A DNA stretch of 64,000 nt from Pithys albifrons albifrons (GCF_047495875.1 NC_092458.1:114129727-114193726), one strand, 5' to 3'. Positions 23,927-36,700 are shown, numbered from the stretch's first letter. Notes: generated by a model from the letters alone, not told the origin. Numbers and translations: made by a program.

Positions 23927-26900
23927 TGTGTTAACTAAAATATTTTAGTCAGGGGAAATGACCCATAAGCATAGAAAACAAAGTATTTTACGTATTTTAG
24001 TGTATAATTACTCAAAACCTGAATAATTACTGGGGCTGATTTTTCTGAGCAAACATTCTGGGTATAATTTTAAGATACTCCCAATCATCACTCTGATATT
24101 TCTTGAGAAAACAGAGGAACTGATCTGTGGATGGCTCGAGCATGACAGCAGCTACCTAGAAATAATGACTACTCAACCTTATTTTCGGTGTACAGTTGCA
24201 GAGAAAACAGCTTTATAAAACAGCAAATGCAACCAAAATGAATGTTCTAATTCAGAGAGTTGTTTCTCAGGCATAGTGGGGAATACAGAAACTCTGACCC
24301 ATCTGTCTCCTGAGCAAAAGAAGCCATACCCATCTCATATTCTGGGTAGAGGTGGCCTAAAAGATGTGCAGAGCTAAGAAATATTTTCAGAGTGGTGTAA
24401 CTGCTGCTTTTGCCTTCCCTTTCTGTACAATCTTTACAACCACACAGCTTTAACCTCAACATTTTGCAGAAAACTTCCCATAGCGAGAACATGGCATTGC
24501 TTGACCTCTGCACACACAGGATTTAAAATATTTGCAGCAAATGATTTTGCTGTGGCACTTTTGAGGAGGGTGAAAACAAACAAACGTTTCTACACAGGCC
24601 CAGGTTGTGTGAGCAAAGATTTAACCAAGAATTTGCAACTTGTGGGATTATATAAAACAGTGCTGGTTTCAGCAAGAAACACTTGCTTGTTTTCAGCCCT
24701 CAGGTTTAATAAACTCTCTCCTTATGGTGTCTGACATCTCCCTCCTCCCCAAAAAATAAAAAGCAAGGAGGATGAAGAGTGTCCTCACCCAGAGGCTGCC
24801 TAGGCTGGGTGTGTATCAGGCAGTGCCCAGGCTGGGTGTGTGCCAGGCAGTGCCCACAGATGCTCAACCCCAGCTGTCCCCTGTGCCCAGGCAAGAGGCT
24901 ACCTGGTGTTTTTAATTAAAAAGCAGTCAGCTGAAAGTCATTAATAGCACCAGAGAGGGAAAACCAACCTTTCCTCTGCTGGGCACGGGCAATAAAGTTC
25001 GGGGGCTTGAACTTGCTGAGCTCCATCTGTGAAGGTGAAGGGGAAGGTGAGCAGGGACAGGATTGTGGCTCTGCTTTGGGCCATTCAACCCTCGGCTCCA
25101 CAAGCTGCTTTTAGTACAAGATTACACCTTTTATAGATTTTTTTTCTTAGAAATTAACATTATTTACTCTGCCTAACAGAAGCATACCTATAAAACTAAA
25201 ATAAAAATGTGAATTTGAGGCAGGCCATCTAAATAGAGCACACTTACCTTCAGCACACCAGGCAGGACTGATCTTGCAGCCCTCTGGTAATTTAAATTCT
25301 GACACTGTGAGAAAACTGCAATTGATATTCTGCACAATGAAATTAAACTGAAGCATTCTGAGGCAGACTGGGGAAAAGGTAAGGGCACTTCTAAAGACAA
25401 GTTGTATTTTTCAGTTCAGTCTCTTCATTTAGTGAAAATTCTCATTTATTCATTTAACCTACTGAGGAAAAAAAATCATCTCTATTAAAAAGGAGTATTT
25501 GCCACTCTTGTTTGTGAGGGATTTGCCTGGGGCAAGGGGCTGTCAGTGCACAGCTACAGCTCCCTCGAGCACTGCAAGAAATGTGTCTCCAAACTGAACA
25601 CACAAACTTCCCTGAATGTTCAACAGAACATTCCCACAGAATCTGCCTGGATTTCCATCTACATTTCCTCCCTCCATTCAAAATTATGTTGCACTCCACA
25701 CTGCAACAAGATAAAGATTGGAAAAATGTTTAAAATCCATACTGAAACACAGAAATACACAGTAGTTTTCATACCTTTTCAGTCCTTAAAAAAAAAAAAT
25801 CCGTTTGCTCAAGTTGTGTAAAATTGGGAAAGGTGGAGCCTTCAGACCTGAGGGTTTCAAGAGAAATCCCAAACCACCCCAGTGAAAGACTTGAGGAGAT
25901 CTAAGAGAGTTTAATTTTTAGATAGTACAAAACCCAACAAATCAGAGATCATAATTGTTCTGGATTCAGTTCTTGCATCCAATCACTACAGATACACCTG
26001 CAGTTCTTTGGTCTCTGTTTTTTCCAAAATAAAGACACTCTACAGACTCAAAGCCAACAGCATCAAAATTTGCTTTTCATTTCTAAAAGTCCATTCTCCC
26101 TTTATTTTTTGAAGAAAGGAAAGATTCATTAGGCTTTGCCTTGTGTTAATTTATTTCCTATTCAAGTTCTGGATCCTATTTTATCAGCCTTGCTGAAGAA
26201 TATTGTGCATTTCTCCCAACCACAAAGATAAGGTTGCTTTGTAGAGCTGGTTAATACGCTGTGATTCAACAATTCAATTAATTTGCAACGTGTCTCACTG
26301 ATTAATAAAGCCTTTTACAGAACTGGGGGTTTCATCTGCATTCCCAACCTAACACTAATGACTTCTTTAATGCAGCAAGTTATGCAACACAGATGATCAA
26401 ATATTTATGTTAGGATACTGTAAATTTAATTTCATTATTAAAATTTGGTAACATTATCAAAGTTCCCCCCCCCATCTTCTAGTTTAGTTTTATAATTAAA
26501 TTTTTCCCATCTACAGGCTAAATGAACTGGGTAAGAAAAGCAGATGAAACTCAACATAAAACTTGAATTTGCTCAAGCAAAGGGGTTTCAAGTCCCTCTG
26601 CAAGACAAACCCTTATTGCTTTAACAATATCAGACAAAACCTTATTTTCCAGTATTCTGTAGGTTTAGCTCTGAATTAAAAAGAAAACCTATATTCAAAG
26701 TAACTTTGGGACTGCTGTAACATAACATAAGGCAGATAAAAACTAGAAAGGCTCATTGATTTTTCTACCTCTCAAGTGGAAAAACAAAAAACCAAACCAG
26801 AATTTTTGTTTTTCATGGAGCAATAGTTTCCTGGTGTTCCTCAAGTGACACCTGTCCCAGAATTCTGGCTTTAATCACATGCAACACATGTCACTGTGCT

Positions 26901-26994
26901 AACAAAAACCAGCATGGGCAACTCAGGCCCAGTTTCCAGATTGATTCCTCACACACAGTCAGGGCAAAGATTTCAACCTTTAATGACAACTGTC
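23927..26994. other. EPHA6 intron 2 sequence, no gene
   Basis: Contains a clean 27-bp tandem duplication at 24802-24855 and a C run at 26466-26474. No exon or RNA gene was recognised. Confidence 0.55.
24802..24855. repeat. 27-bp tandem duplication (2 units)
   Basis: Two head-to-tail units, 24802-24828 and 24829-24855 (aggctgggtgtgt..caggcagtgccc), differing at two bases. Confidence 0.9.
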
Positions 26995-27228
26995 CTTTTT
27001 TTTTGTTTGTTTGGTTTTTTGGTTTGCTTTTTTTGTGTTTTTTTTTTTTTTGTTTGGTTTTTTTTTTGTTTGGTTTTTTTTTTGTTTGGTTGTTTAGGGT
27101 TTTTGTTGGTTTTTTGTGTTTTTTTCCTGTTTTTTTTTGTTTGGTCTTTTTGTTTCTTGTTTCTCTTTTTGTGTTTTTTTTTGTGTTTTTTTGTGTTTTT
27201 TTTTTTGTTTTTGTTTTTATTTTTTTAA
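26995..27228. repeat. T/G-only low-complexity tract (T runs with GTTTGGTTT)
   Basis: About 230 bases nearly free of A and C on the plus strand. It is the mirror image of the A/C tracts. The Phe-rich plus-strand and Lys-rich minus-strand frames come from this composition and are not genes. Confidence 0.92.
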
Positions 27229-28868
27229 ATGCTTCCTTTTCGTCTTTTGCAGGGATACAGTTCATCAATTGTGCCTTACCCTCCAAAACTGCATTTATCC
27301 CAAACCAAACATTATATTTCAATTGCTGATCAGAGTCTGTCTCTTCCCTCCCACATCACTGCCAGAAGTATCAGGAATAGGTATATTTTTTTCCTAGTAA
27401 AAGTGCTTATTATTCATTTTAAACAGAAAGACACTTTCAAAAGTCAGATATTTATTTCTGTTTCATTCAAACAGGTGTTTTCCAGAGGCAAAACACAACT
27501 AGTACTTCCAAGGGACACTTAATATGGGGTTTATGTTGCAAAGCAATAAACCAGAGCCCCACAGAAAGTCAAGATGTTTGTACCACTAATATATTCAAAA
27601 TAAAAGATCCTGAAAACAATCAAGAGACAAGATGAGCCACCCGCAGGATTCCTCAGTGGCTGTTCCAATTTCCCAGCACCATCCCACACATCTGCACTTC
27701 CCAATAATCCTCCTCAGATGCCCCTGCTGGCAGAGCTGCCAATTCTGGAAGGAATTCCTCTCATTATGGAAATTTTATAAGCAATGGAAAACAAAATATG
27801 TCTTTAGCAATGACAGTCAAATTTAAAATGATAAAGAAAGCTAAAAATTTGCATTGGAGTATAAAGGAGTCCCTTAGGAGATAAAGAATCATTTCCTTTT
27901 AGTTATTTGAATCTGACTTAGAGTTACCAGCACTGTTACAAGTCAATAGTTATTCATCAGTGCAGAAAAAAATAACATCAAACAAACTCTGCAAATGGTA
28001 AGAACATGTTATGAAAACAATAATAGGAGTCAACAGTGGAAGGAAACTGGGATAGGAAGGAAAGTGTGAGATATACTTTTAATCCAAGTATGTGCTGGAA
28101 GCACCTGGATATCCCCCATTAAAAGAAAAAAAAATAGTGCTTTTTAAAAGTATATGGTATTTACAAAAGAGTTGTGTGTCCCTCAGTATGGAATATAGTT
28201 TAGAACTAAATGATGGTTCATTCTGGTAACATCTTAAAAGTAAATATTTGTGATAAAGCAGGAGACTGAAGTTTACAGTTAGAAACAAACCTACTCAAAA
28301 TAAGTTAAAAAAATCAAATCCCTTCTGCTTGGTTGACACTGAGGAACTGATTGGACAAAGATGTGACTAAAAGACACTTCCCTAAAGAAATACACAAAAC
28401 ATGCTTTACAAATATCAATTTGGATTTGACTCTTTTATTTCATTATTAATTACAGAAGTTATATCAGGATGCTCTTAATAAATGTACTGACATTTAAAAG
28501 GACCAATTAGCTTTGCTTTATGATTATTTTTTTGCATTAAACAATACTAACCATGAGCAAACAACTGATAAAGCAAAGCCTGCCAGCTGGACTATGAGTT
28601 GTCTGTAACTTGTTTTGTGGGATTTCCAGTAAAGCCAACATTCCCCTTATCAACCCATGAATAGAATTGTCCTCTTAAAAAAAATAAATTTAAAAGGTAG
28701 TTCATCATTCCAGTATCTAATAAAGACACCAAACTGGTAACTGTAGTGCCAAAGACAATGGCCAGTCACTGGTACATGATTAATTACTACTTCCTGTTAA
28801 TAGTTAGCCAATATTGTATTGTACTATTAGATAGGAAGGGGATGGTCCCTTGCACATTTTGCACAAGC
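27229..28868. other. EPHA6 intron 2 sequence, no gene
   Basis: AT-rich intron. The 28430-28560 part is rich in TAAT-type cores. No exon was recognised. Confidence 0.55.
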
Positions 28869-29008
28869 CTGCCAGGGTTCCAGAAGAGTTTCAACAAGGC
28901 TTTCAGGCTCAGGGTGTGATTGCTGGGCTGTCCTGTGCAGGGCCAGGAGCGGGACATCACTGAGCCTTCAGAGTCCCTTCCAGCTGAGGATATTCCACAA
29001 TTCTGTGC
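28869..29008 (+). mobile_element. Old CR1 3' end fragment
   Basis: tgccagggttccagaagagttt, then ctcagggtgtgat, gtcctgtgcagggccaggag and an end in ggatattccacaattctgtg. This is a decayed CR1 tail of the same general type as 45302-46149. Confidence 0.88.
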
Positions 29009-29234
29009 CTGAACAAGTCCCCTGGTACAGTTTGCAGAGTTAAAAATCAAGCCTTTCCACAAGCCCTTTTTAATATGCAGCTTGCACACAGTGACCCTCT
29101 TGGGGAGGCTGAGAGACTCCAAAATAGCTGCAAGTTATTCTAACACACAGACCAAAGAACATTTAATTTACTAATCCTGATGCCTCCTCTGCTTCCATTA
29201 TCTCTGAGGGACTTCACCAAAGCCCATGCTCGTC

Positions 29235-30950
29235 TCCCTGGTTAATATTAAACATTCATTCAGAGCTGATGTTTTGTGATAACCAAGACTAAAAATCACA
29301 GAATCGATACAGAGACCTCTGAGATCATCAAGTCCAACCCTCGGTCCAACTCCATCCCCTTTACCAGATCATGGCACCCAGTGCCACGGCCAAGCTCACT
29401 TGAAAAACCTCCAGGGATGGGGAATCCACCCCCTCTCTGGGCAGCCCATTCCAATGCCTGAGCACTCTCTCTGCAAAGAAGTTTTTTCTGCTCTCCAACT
29501 TCAATTTCCCCTGGCAGAGCTTGAGCCCATCGTGCCCCCTTGTCCTATTGCTGAGTGCCTGGGAGAAGAGACCAACCCCCACCTGGCCAGAACTTCCCTT
29601 CAGGCAGTTCCAGACAGTGCTGAGGTCACCTCTGAGCCTCCTCTTCTCCAGGCTAAACACCCCCAGCTCCCTCAGCCTCTCCCCACAGCACTTGTGCTCC
29701 AGTCCCTTCTCCAGCCTCGTTGCTCTTCTCTGGCCCCGCTCCAGCCTCTCAAGATCTTTCCTGAACTGAGGGGCCCAGAACTGAACACAACACTCAAGGT
29801 GTGGCCTCCCCAAGGCAGAGTCCAGGGGAAGGGTCACTGCCCTGGGCCTGCTGGCCACGCTAGTTTGGATCCCGGCCAGGATCCCATTGGCCTTCTTGGC
29901 CACACTGTTGGCTCCTATTGAGCTTCCTGTCCCTCAGTCCCCCCAGGTCCCTTTCTGCCTGGCTGCTCTCCAGCCACTCTGTGCCCAGCCTGGAGCGCTG
30001 CAGGGGGTTGGGGTGGCCAAAGGGCAGGACCTGCACTTGGCCTTGTTGAACTTCATCCCATTGGAATCACCCCATCTCCTCCTTTTCTCCCATCAGTTGT
30101 GCAACCTCCATAACCACCTGGATCTCTATCCACTCAAATGCACCAGGGCAGAGCAGAGAATCCTTCCAGGAGTCCCTGAGCAGCATTCCTGCCCTTGGCC
30201 ACATCCCCAGGGAATGGCCCTCACTGCATTCCTGCCCATTCTCAACACACCAGGCACCAAGAAGAAACTTCTGCCTTTTCCTGCAATCTCCCCCTCTGGG
30301 CTGGCTTTGCAAACTGAACAGGGCAATCAGACTCTGCTGAGTGCATGGGATGCATAATAAATACACAAAAAATGCAATTAAACAACACAAAAGACCGGTT
30401 AAAGAGGCTCTATTATAAGTTATGTGTGTTGGAAGATCACCTCTCTTTTTGAAGTTTCATCATGAGAAACTTAAAATTTAAATATCATGAAATAAATGAA
30501 GTGAAATTAAAAGTATATCCAAAAGAAATTTTAGGTGGTACTTTTTCCTCCTTAATACCAACCCATGGCTTCTATTATCAAGCTATTATTGATATTAACA
30601 AAAAATCAATTTGCCAGTTCCTCAGCAGAATGAACTCTGTAGCTGAGACCTTATTTCAGACTAACTTTTTTCACAAAAATGTGAAATACAAGACAACTTT
30701 TTAACATTATTTTACCGATGAACTCCAGTTAAAATGCTCATTAAAGTGTCTAACAGTGACAAGCCCTCCTCAGAGGTTGTAAATTTAAGAGGAAGAAAAG
30801 AATCACAATATCGAAATAGGATTTTTCATTCCTTTACAGTTATTACACCACTGAATATTGATTAAAGATGCACTTTAATTTTAAAATATAGTTTTCTTGA
30901 AATGTGCATAATATTACAAATAGTTGACTTGTAATTAGGGTAGAAGCAAC
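29235..30950 (+). repeat. Large inverted repeat, left arm (about 0.95 kb plus a 0.78-kb CR1 insertion)
   Basis: From tccctggttaatatt to gtagaagcaac this arm is the reverse complement of 32860-33763. By eye, identity is about 98% over the stretch beginning cctccttttctcccatcag (two differences in about 104 bases), lower over parts with small indels, and roughly 95% overall. The left arm is interrupted by CR1 copy 4 at 29294-30076. Both arms also share a 100-codon frame (antisense in this arm, 30067-30390). It matches no protein I know and is treated as non-coding. Confidence 0.93.
29294..30076 (-). mobile_element. CR1 LINE, young subfamily, copy 4, inserted in the inverted-repeat arm
   Basis: Starts aaatcacagaatcgatac (some bases of the usual gggttgg end are missing) and runs to about 30076, which is farther into the ORF than most copies. 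The minus strand has a 180-codon open piece of the reverse-transcriptase C-terminus. In the right arm of the inverted repeat the flanks are joined directly (gactaaaag next to tcctccttttctccc), which marks the empty insertion site. Confidence 0.94.
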
Positions 30951-32482
30951 ATGCCCATATAGAATTTTGTTTCTTTACATTCTGACTCTTTCTACAGAAT
31001 TTTCATTTTACTGAGATTCTTGCACATTTAGAATGAAAACATCTAAGAAATAATTAACAATAAGTTCTGCCCTAACAGTCTATTTTAATTTTATTTATCT
31101 TACAGGAAAATTATTTAAAAACAAAGTTTATATTCAACTAAGTCACAAGTCAGGCTACTACCAGTGTTTAAAAACTTCTTTAAAATCATTCTCCTTTTAT
31201 GATACAATCCACTATTTTCCTACTAATAGATTTTTTGGGCTCTTTTGAATGTTAATTGACATAATTTTTAAAATACTTTGCTAAAATAATAAAAGCCAAG
31301 GAGTTAAATAACAAAGCCAAGGAGAAGTACAGAAAGCCAATTCAGAAATGTGTTACCTCATTTGGGAGAAAAAGTTTTAATAGAATGTGACAGCACAGAA
31401 AGCCAATTTCATACTTTAAAGACAACCAGAAAGCTAAAACCCACATATTACCCTAAAATAAAAAAAAAAAAGGAAAAGGACAAAACAGAGAACTGTTTAA
31501 TATGTTTGGTTTTGGAGTTTCCTTTCCAAGAAATCCTTGAGAATGCAATTTAGGAAGGCTTAAAGCAATGGAAAAGTGTCTTGAAGTAGCCATTCTTTCA
31601 ACAGTTTTTTGAGGAGTGCTGGAGGTGCAGACAGGGTCAAAATAAAGAGCAAACCCTTGTGCCACCCGAGCCCACATTTGTGCTTTCAGCTGTAGCTGTA
31701 ATGATGGAAAGTCCTAAAAGAGCCGCTCGAAACTGTCTCTGCAGCATCTCTAACCCCAGCACAGTATTCCATGAGCATCCCTAGAACATAAAGGTTGCTT
31801 TGATATTGGCTTGCTGGGAGCAAGGGATTGAGGTTTTGGGCCCCTCTTTCCTAGCTTATCACCTTTTTTTCCACAGCAGTCTCCCAAAGAAGCTTAGCAG
31901 TTCTTCAGGTATCTTTAGAAATCATTATGCATATTTAACTGCTAATTAAAGGCATTAAACAGAGAGAGCAAATCAAACCGTTAATGAACAATATGACAAA
32001 AAAAAACACACAAAAGGGTTTGAGTCCCTTAAGGAAACATGTACCTTCTAAGCCACACAGTTGCACTGATATTCTAAATATTGATCATTTGCAGACAAAA
32101 CAACAGAAAAGCAAATTAAAGTTTATTGGGTGGTAACAAAGTGACATTCTGAATCAATGAGTCACTCTGTTACCTTTAATCCCAATTGATTCGGGGAGTT
32201 CAGTACATCTTCCAAGCCTGTCTTGATGTCATCCCATAAAGTGTAAGGCAAATGGAAATTTATTAAGCTATGAATCCTTTATTACTTAAATTCAATAAGC
32301 TTTAAATGGCTCATCCATAAGTGGCAACTCAAGCTGTCCATGTTTAAATTTTTTAAATACAATAAAAGGCTTTGGGAGGATGGACACAGAGGTCCAGTGG
32401 GATGCACTGCAGGCAGTGGGAGTGATCCTTAAACCATGGCCTGGAGCCCAGGGTAGACTGCCCAGGCCAGAGGGAGCAGGGG
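30951..32482. other. Spacer between inverted-repeat arms, no gene
   Basis: AT-rich sequence not shared with the arms. A 14-bp hairpin lies at 32132-32174, and TAAT/ATGCAT-type motifs at 31925-31990. Confidence 0.6.
32132..32174. repeat. Hairpin: 14-bp inverted repeat with a 15-nt loop
   Basis: ggtaacaaagtgac at 32132-32145 pairs with gtcactctgttacc at 32161-32174 with one mismatch. A TGAGTCAC (AP-1-like) sequence sits at the loop/arm border. Confidence 0.85.
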
Positions 32483-32852
32483 CACAACCCAGCAGGGACT
32501 TGGCACTGAGCTCCTGAAGGCGAACCTGGATGGGCTGGACACAAAGGGAACAAAGTCCTCCCAGCAGGGACTCAACACTGAGCTCCTGAAGGCAAACCTG
32601 GATGTGCTGGACACAGAGAGAACAACATCCTCCCACAGGGACTCAGCACTGAGCTCCTGAAGCCAAAGCTGGATAGGCTGGACACAGAGAACAAAGTCCT
32701 CCCAGCAGAACTATAGCACTGAGCTCCTGAAGGCAAACCTGGATGTGCTGGACACAGAGAGAACAACATCCTCCCACAGGGACTCAGCACTGAGCTCCTG
32801 AAGCCAAAGCTGGATGGGCTGGACACAGAGAACCAAGTCCTCCCAGCAGAAC
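32483..32852. repeat. 71-bp minisatellite, five units with a dimeric pattern
   Basis: The anchor cactgagctcctgaag recurs at 32504, 32576, 32647, 32717 and 32788 (spacing 72, 71, 70, 71). Units 3 and 5 resemble each other (aagccaaagctggat) more than units 2 and 4 (aaggcaaacctggat), so the array is built from dimers of about 141 bp. The Ser/Phe-rich frames here are by-products. Confidence 0.92.
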
Positions 32853-32859
32853 TGGTGTA

Positions 32860-33763
32860 GTTGCTTCTACACTAATTGCACTTCAGTTACTTGTAATATT
32901 ATGCACATTTCAAGAAAACTATATTTTAAAAATTAAAGTGCATCTTTAATCAATATTCAGTGGTGTAATAACTGTAAAGGAATGAAAAATCCTACTTGGA
33001 TATTGTGGTTCTTTTCTTCCTCTTAAATTTACAACCTCTGAGGAGGGCTTTTCACTGTTAGACACCTTAATGAGCATTTTAACTGGAGTTCATTGGTAAA
33101 ACAATGTTAAAAAGTTGTCTTGTATTTCACATTTTTGTGAAAAAAGTTACAATCTGAAATAAGGTCTCAGAGTTTATTTTGCCAAGAAACAGGCAAATTC
33201 ATTTATTGCTAATATCAATAATGGCTTGATAATAGAAGCCACAGGTAGGTATTAAGGAGGAAAAAGTACCACCTAAAATTTCTTTTGGATATACTTTTAA
33301 TTTCACGGTATTTGAATTTTAAGTTTCTCATGATGAAACTTCAAAAAGAGAGGTGATCTTCCAACACACTTAACTTAGAGCATTTTTAACCAGTCTCTTG
33401 TGTTGTTTAATTGCATTTTTTGTGTATTTATTATGCATCCCATGCACTCAGCAGAGTCTGATTGCCCTGTTCAGTTTGCAAAGCCAGCCCAGAGGAGGAG
33501 ACTGCAGGAAAGGGCAGGAGTTTGTTCTTAGTGTTGAGGATGGGCAGGGATGCAGTGAGGGCCATTCCCTGGGGATGTGGCCGAGGGCAGGAATGCTGCT
33601 CAGGGACTTCTGGAAGGTTTCTCTGCTCTGCCCTGGTGCATTTGAGTGGATAGAGATCCAGGTGGTTATGGAGGTTGCACAACTGATGGGAGAAAAGGAG
33701 GACTTTTAGTCTTGGTTATCACACATCATCAGCTCTGAATGAATGTTTGATATTACCCAGGGA
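32860..33763 (-). repeat. Large inverted repeat, right arm (about 0.9 kb, no CR1 insertion)
   Basis: From gttgcttcta to ttacccaggga this is the reverse complement of 29235-30950 without its CR1. It shows small indels against the left arm, for example lacking about 12 bases near the gtgaaattaaaag segment. The minisatellite ends within ten bases of its inner edge. Confidence 0.93.
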
Positions 33764-36700
33764 TCTGTGAGCTATGGGGTACAGATGACATTGTGTGTTG
33801 TTTCTGCTGAGGCAGACACTGCTCACTGGTGAGTACATCATTCCCTGGGTAGACCCAAAGGGCACAGACTGTAACAGCAGAAAATAAACCCAAGCAGAAC
33901 ATCAGATCAGCTGTGTTACATTTCAGTGCACCTCCCACCCCCCCCAAATACAACTGGTCTCCAGCAACCCAGATACAGCAGAGCAGCAGCTCAGAGCATA
34001 GTAGGGTGTGTAAGAAGGATGCCTTCTGTCAGCCAGATCTATTCTCAGGGAGTGTTGTCCTAATGCTGGACAGCAGATGCTGCTGCTGCCACCAGTTTTG
34101 TCTCCTCCTCTGGTAATTTTGGCAACAGAGCCTGGAGTTGCAAGAAGTCACAACCACCAGAGCATAGAAACCTGACTTAAATGTCACAAGGAGTGGTGCC
34201 TAATGCCTGCAAGCTGCTCCAGAAACCCCCTTCCTACCATTAATAATGGAGAGGGGAAATCCTTTTCCTAACCATTAATAATAGAGAGGGGAAATCCTTA
34301 CCATTAGACAGGACAGCAGGAGCTGCTGAGAAACAGGCACACAGCAGCTCCTCAAGAGGTAGTAAGAGATCATCAAACTGCACATCAGGACCACTTACAC
34401 TCCACATTAAATGTCCACATTATTGCAGACAAAAAAAGGCCATTGTTGTTGAGCTCCTGGACTAAGAGAAGACTTAGCTCTCAAAAGCAAATACAGAAAT
34501 GCTACAAGTCAATTTTAAAACTAATTCCCTTTTGGGATCCAGTTCTAAATTAGTTTTCTTATTCAGAATGTGTAAACAATACTGAAGTCCAACATGGAAT
34601 AAATATTTGGAAACGGCACTGCTGTGATTCTGTAAGAAACAGTGTCAAAGTATCCTAGACAGCATATTTGGGTAGAAAATGAAACACAAATAACAACCCA
34701 AAGCACCTCACTGTCTGGGAAATGAAAGAATCCTGCATGGCATCAAACCTACATGGCCCTTCTATGCAAGTATTCTTGACACAACTCAAAGAGTTTGAAA
34801 TACAAAGATGAGGGAATTGATCCACAACACAGGAATTTAACCCCTGGTACGTGCCAAATGGTAAATGAAATACCAATCCTTTCCACTGCCTGGGGATACA
34901 TCACTGTACCAATACTGAGTGCAGGTTTGTCAGCAAAAAATGTAATCTACTGATGGGAAAAACTCTGATTTCAACTGAATGCTGAGCCAATTTTCACTGT
35001 GGGAAACATCTCACAAGTTATTTATTTCCTTATCAGCCTGATATTAAATCAAGCTGATGATGTTTATTTGAAATACAAGTTATTATGCTTCTGTAACAGG
35101 ATGCAACTCTCCAAATTTCAAGGTGAAACACATCCTCATACCAATGAAATAAATGCAAATTTTGTCATAACCTCAACAGGACAAAAATGGGCTTTTCAGA
35201 TTGGATTTAATTCTTTATATAAACACACTTAAAATGGACCAAATGTGAAATTCTAGACCAGCAAGTCCATGAAGCTTTTGGGTAATTTCTTGAAGATTTC
35301 CTTCAAGGGATCCATTGGCTGTTGCCTATTTTGCCAGCAAAACCAGTAGTCTCTCATTATTATGGCAGTAAATCAGCCAAGAAATTACTCTGTCATTTAG
35401 TGGAGAAAAACTGAAGTAAAATGAGATTTTTTTTCCCCTGTTTGTTAGGAAAATAAAATAATAAACATATATATACACATGCACAGACTTGTCAAGTGAC
35501 ACAGGAATACTCCATTCATTCTGAAAGGAAGGGAGGATTAAAACAACCCATCCTATTCTTCTCTTCAGTTTTTTTTAAATTCCACACACTTTAAAAAAAA
35601 TTGTTTAGACCATATGAAAGCAAAATAATTTGACAAGAAGAAAGTAAGAGGAGTTTTGTGGAAAGGATAATTATTAATAGTACTATTGGGAATGTAATGG
35701 TGTTAAAGAGCAAGTAATTCTCATTATTCAATATAAAATCCCCTTGAACCTTACAAGTCTTGAAAACTCACAGAATTTTGAAGGTTTCATGTCCCACCCA
35801 ACTACTTTATGCTTTTGCTGTCTCATTTCTAACCTTGATTTTTTTGTGTGTGTGTTCTCTTTTTACCTTCTCCTTGCAAACAGTAGGATAATCATCCTTC
35901 TTATCTTGGGGAGACAAAAAAACACATTGAGACCTGATCTGTAATTGGCACCTTATCATTTTACCCTACAATTATGTAAGGAGAAATGGTTTGTTGGGTT
36001 ATTTTTATTTTTTTTTTAGAGTCTGTAATTATCAGGACATGACCAGAAGGAACTGCTGGGATTGTATATGTTAAAATAAGGATAGAAAGAGGACAATTAA
36101 AATTCTTAACCAAAAAAAGTTGCTTTCATAAAATATTACTCAATTCAAACCTGCTTATTTAGGTTGACTCTGACAAAACTAAATTAAAAGAACATGAAGA
36201 ATAATTTTAATTTGAAAATGCTATTTCCAGTATGGAAAGTTATGTTAATATGCAGAATCACTTAAATATTTAAAACACATAAATGCAAAGGGTTTTCTGC
36301 CACATATTTCTGGAAACTTTTCATTATGTGAAAATATTCACTGCTTAGTCTTTTAATCCTTTATAGAATTTTAATATGCTTGGTGGTTCAACTATTTGAA
36401 TTTCCCACAGGTCATAAATTCTGTTTTTTAAACATCTCTACAGGCAGACTTCAAGACTGGAGTGAGATTTAGATTACTTGCATCATTTTCTGTCAATTAT
36501 CCCCCTATTCCTTATTCACTTGAGCTACCCAAGCGTTATAGCGAGACATGAGCCAGTTTTACATTAATTACTATGCATTATTTTTCAGTTGCCACCACAA
36601 CAAATAACTATCTTCACCCTATCAGAACTTTTTAATCAAGAAATCACCAGGGTCTTTGCAGAGAGGGAAACACTCAGCAGTTCCCACTGCAATCCATTAC

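Noticed and set aside
26891..27329. Lys-rich (minus) and Phe-rich (plus) frames of over 100 codons
   Set aside because: They are read from a T/G-only low-complexity tract; the composition alone explains them.
29400..29921. Frames with PEHSLCKE and [20 protein letters not shown] repeated at many sites in the window
   Set aside because: They are the antisense of the CR1 ORF. They recur because the CR1 recurs and are not a gene family.
32292..32826. Ser/Phe/Pro-rich minus-strand frames with repeated peptide units
   Set aside because: They are by-products of the 71-bp minisatellite. The unit length is not a multiple of three and frames shift between units.
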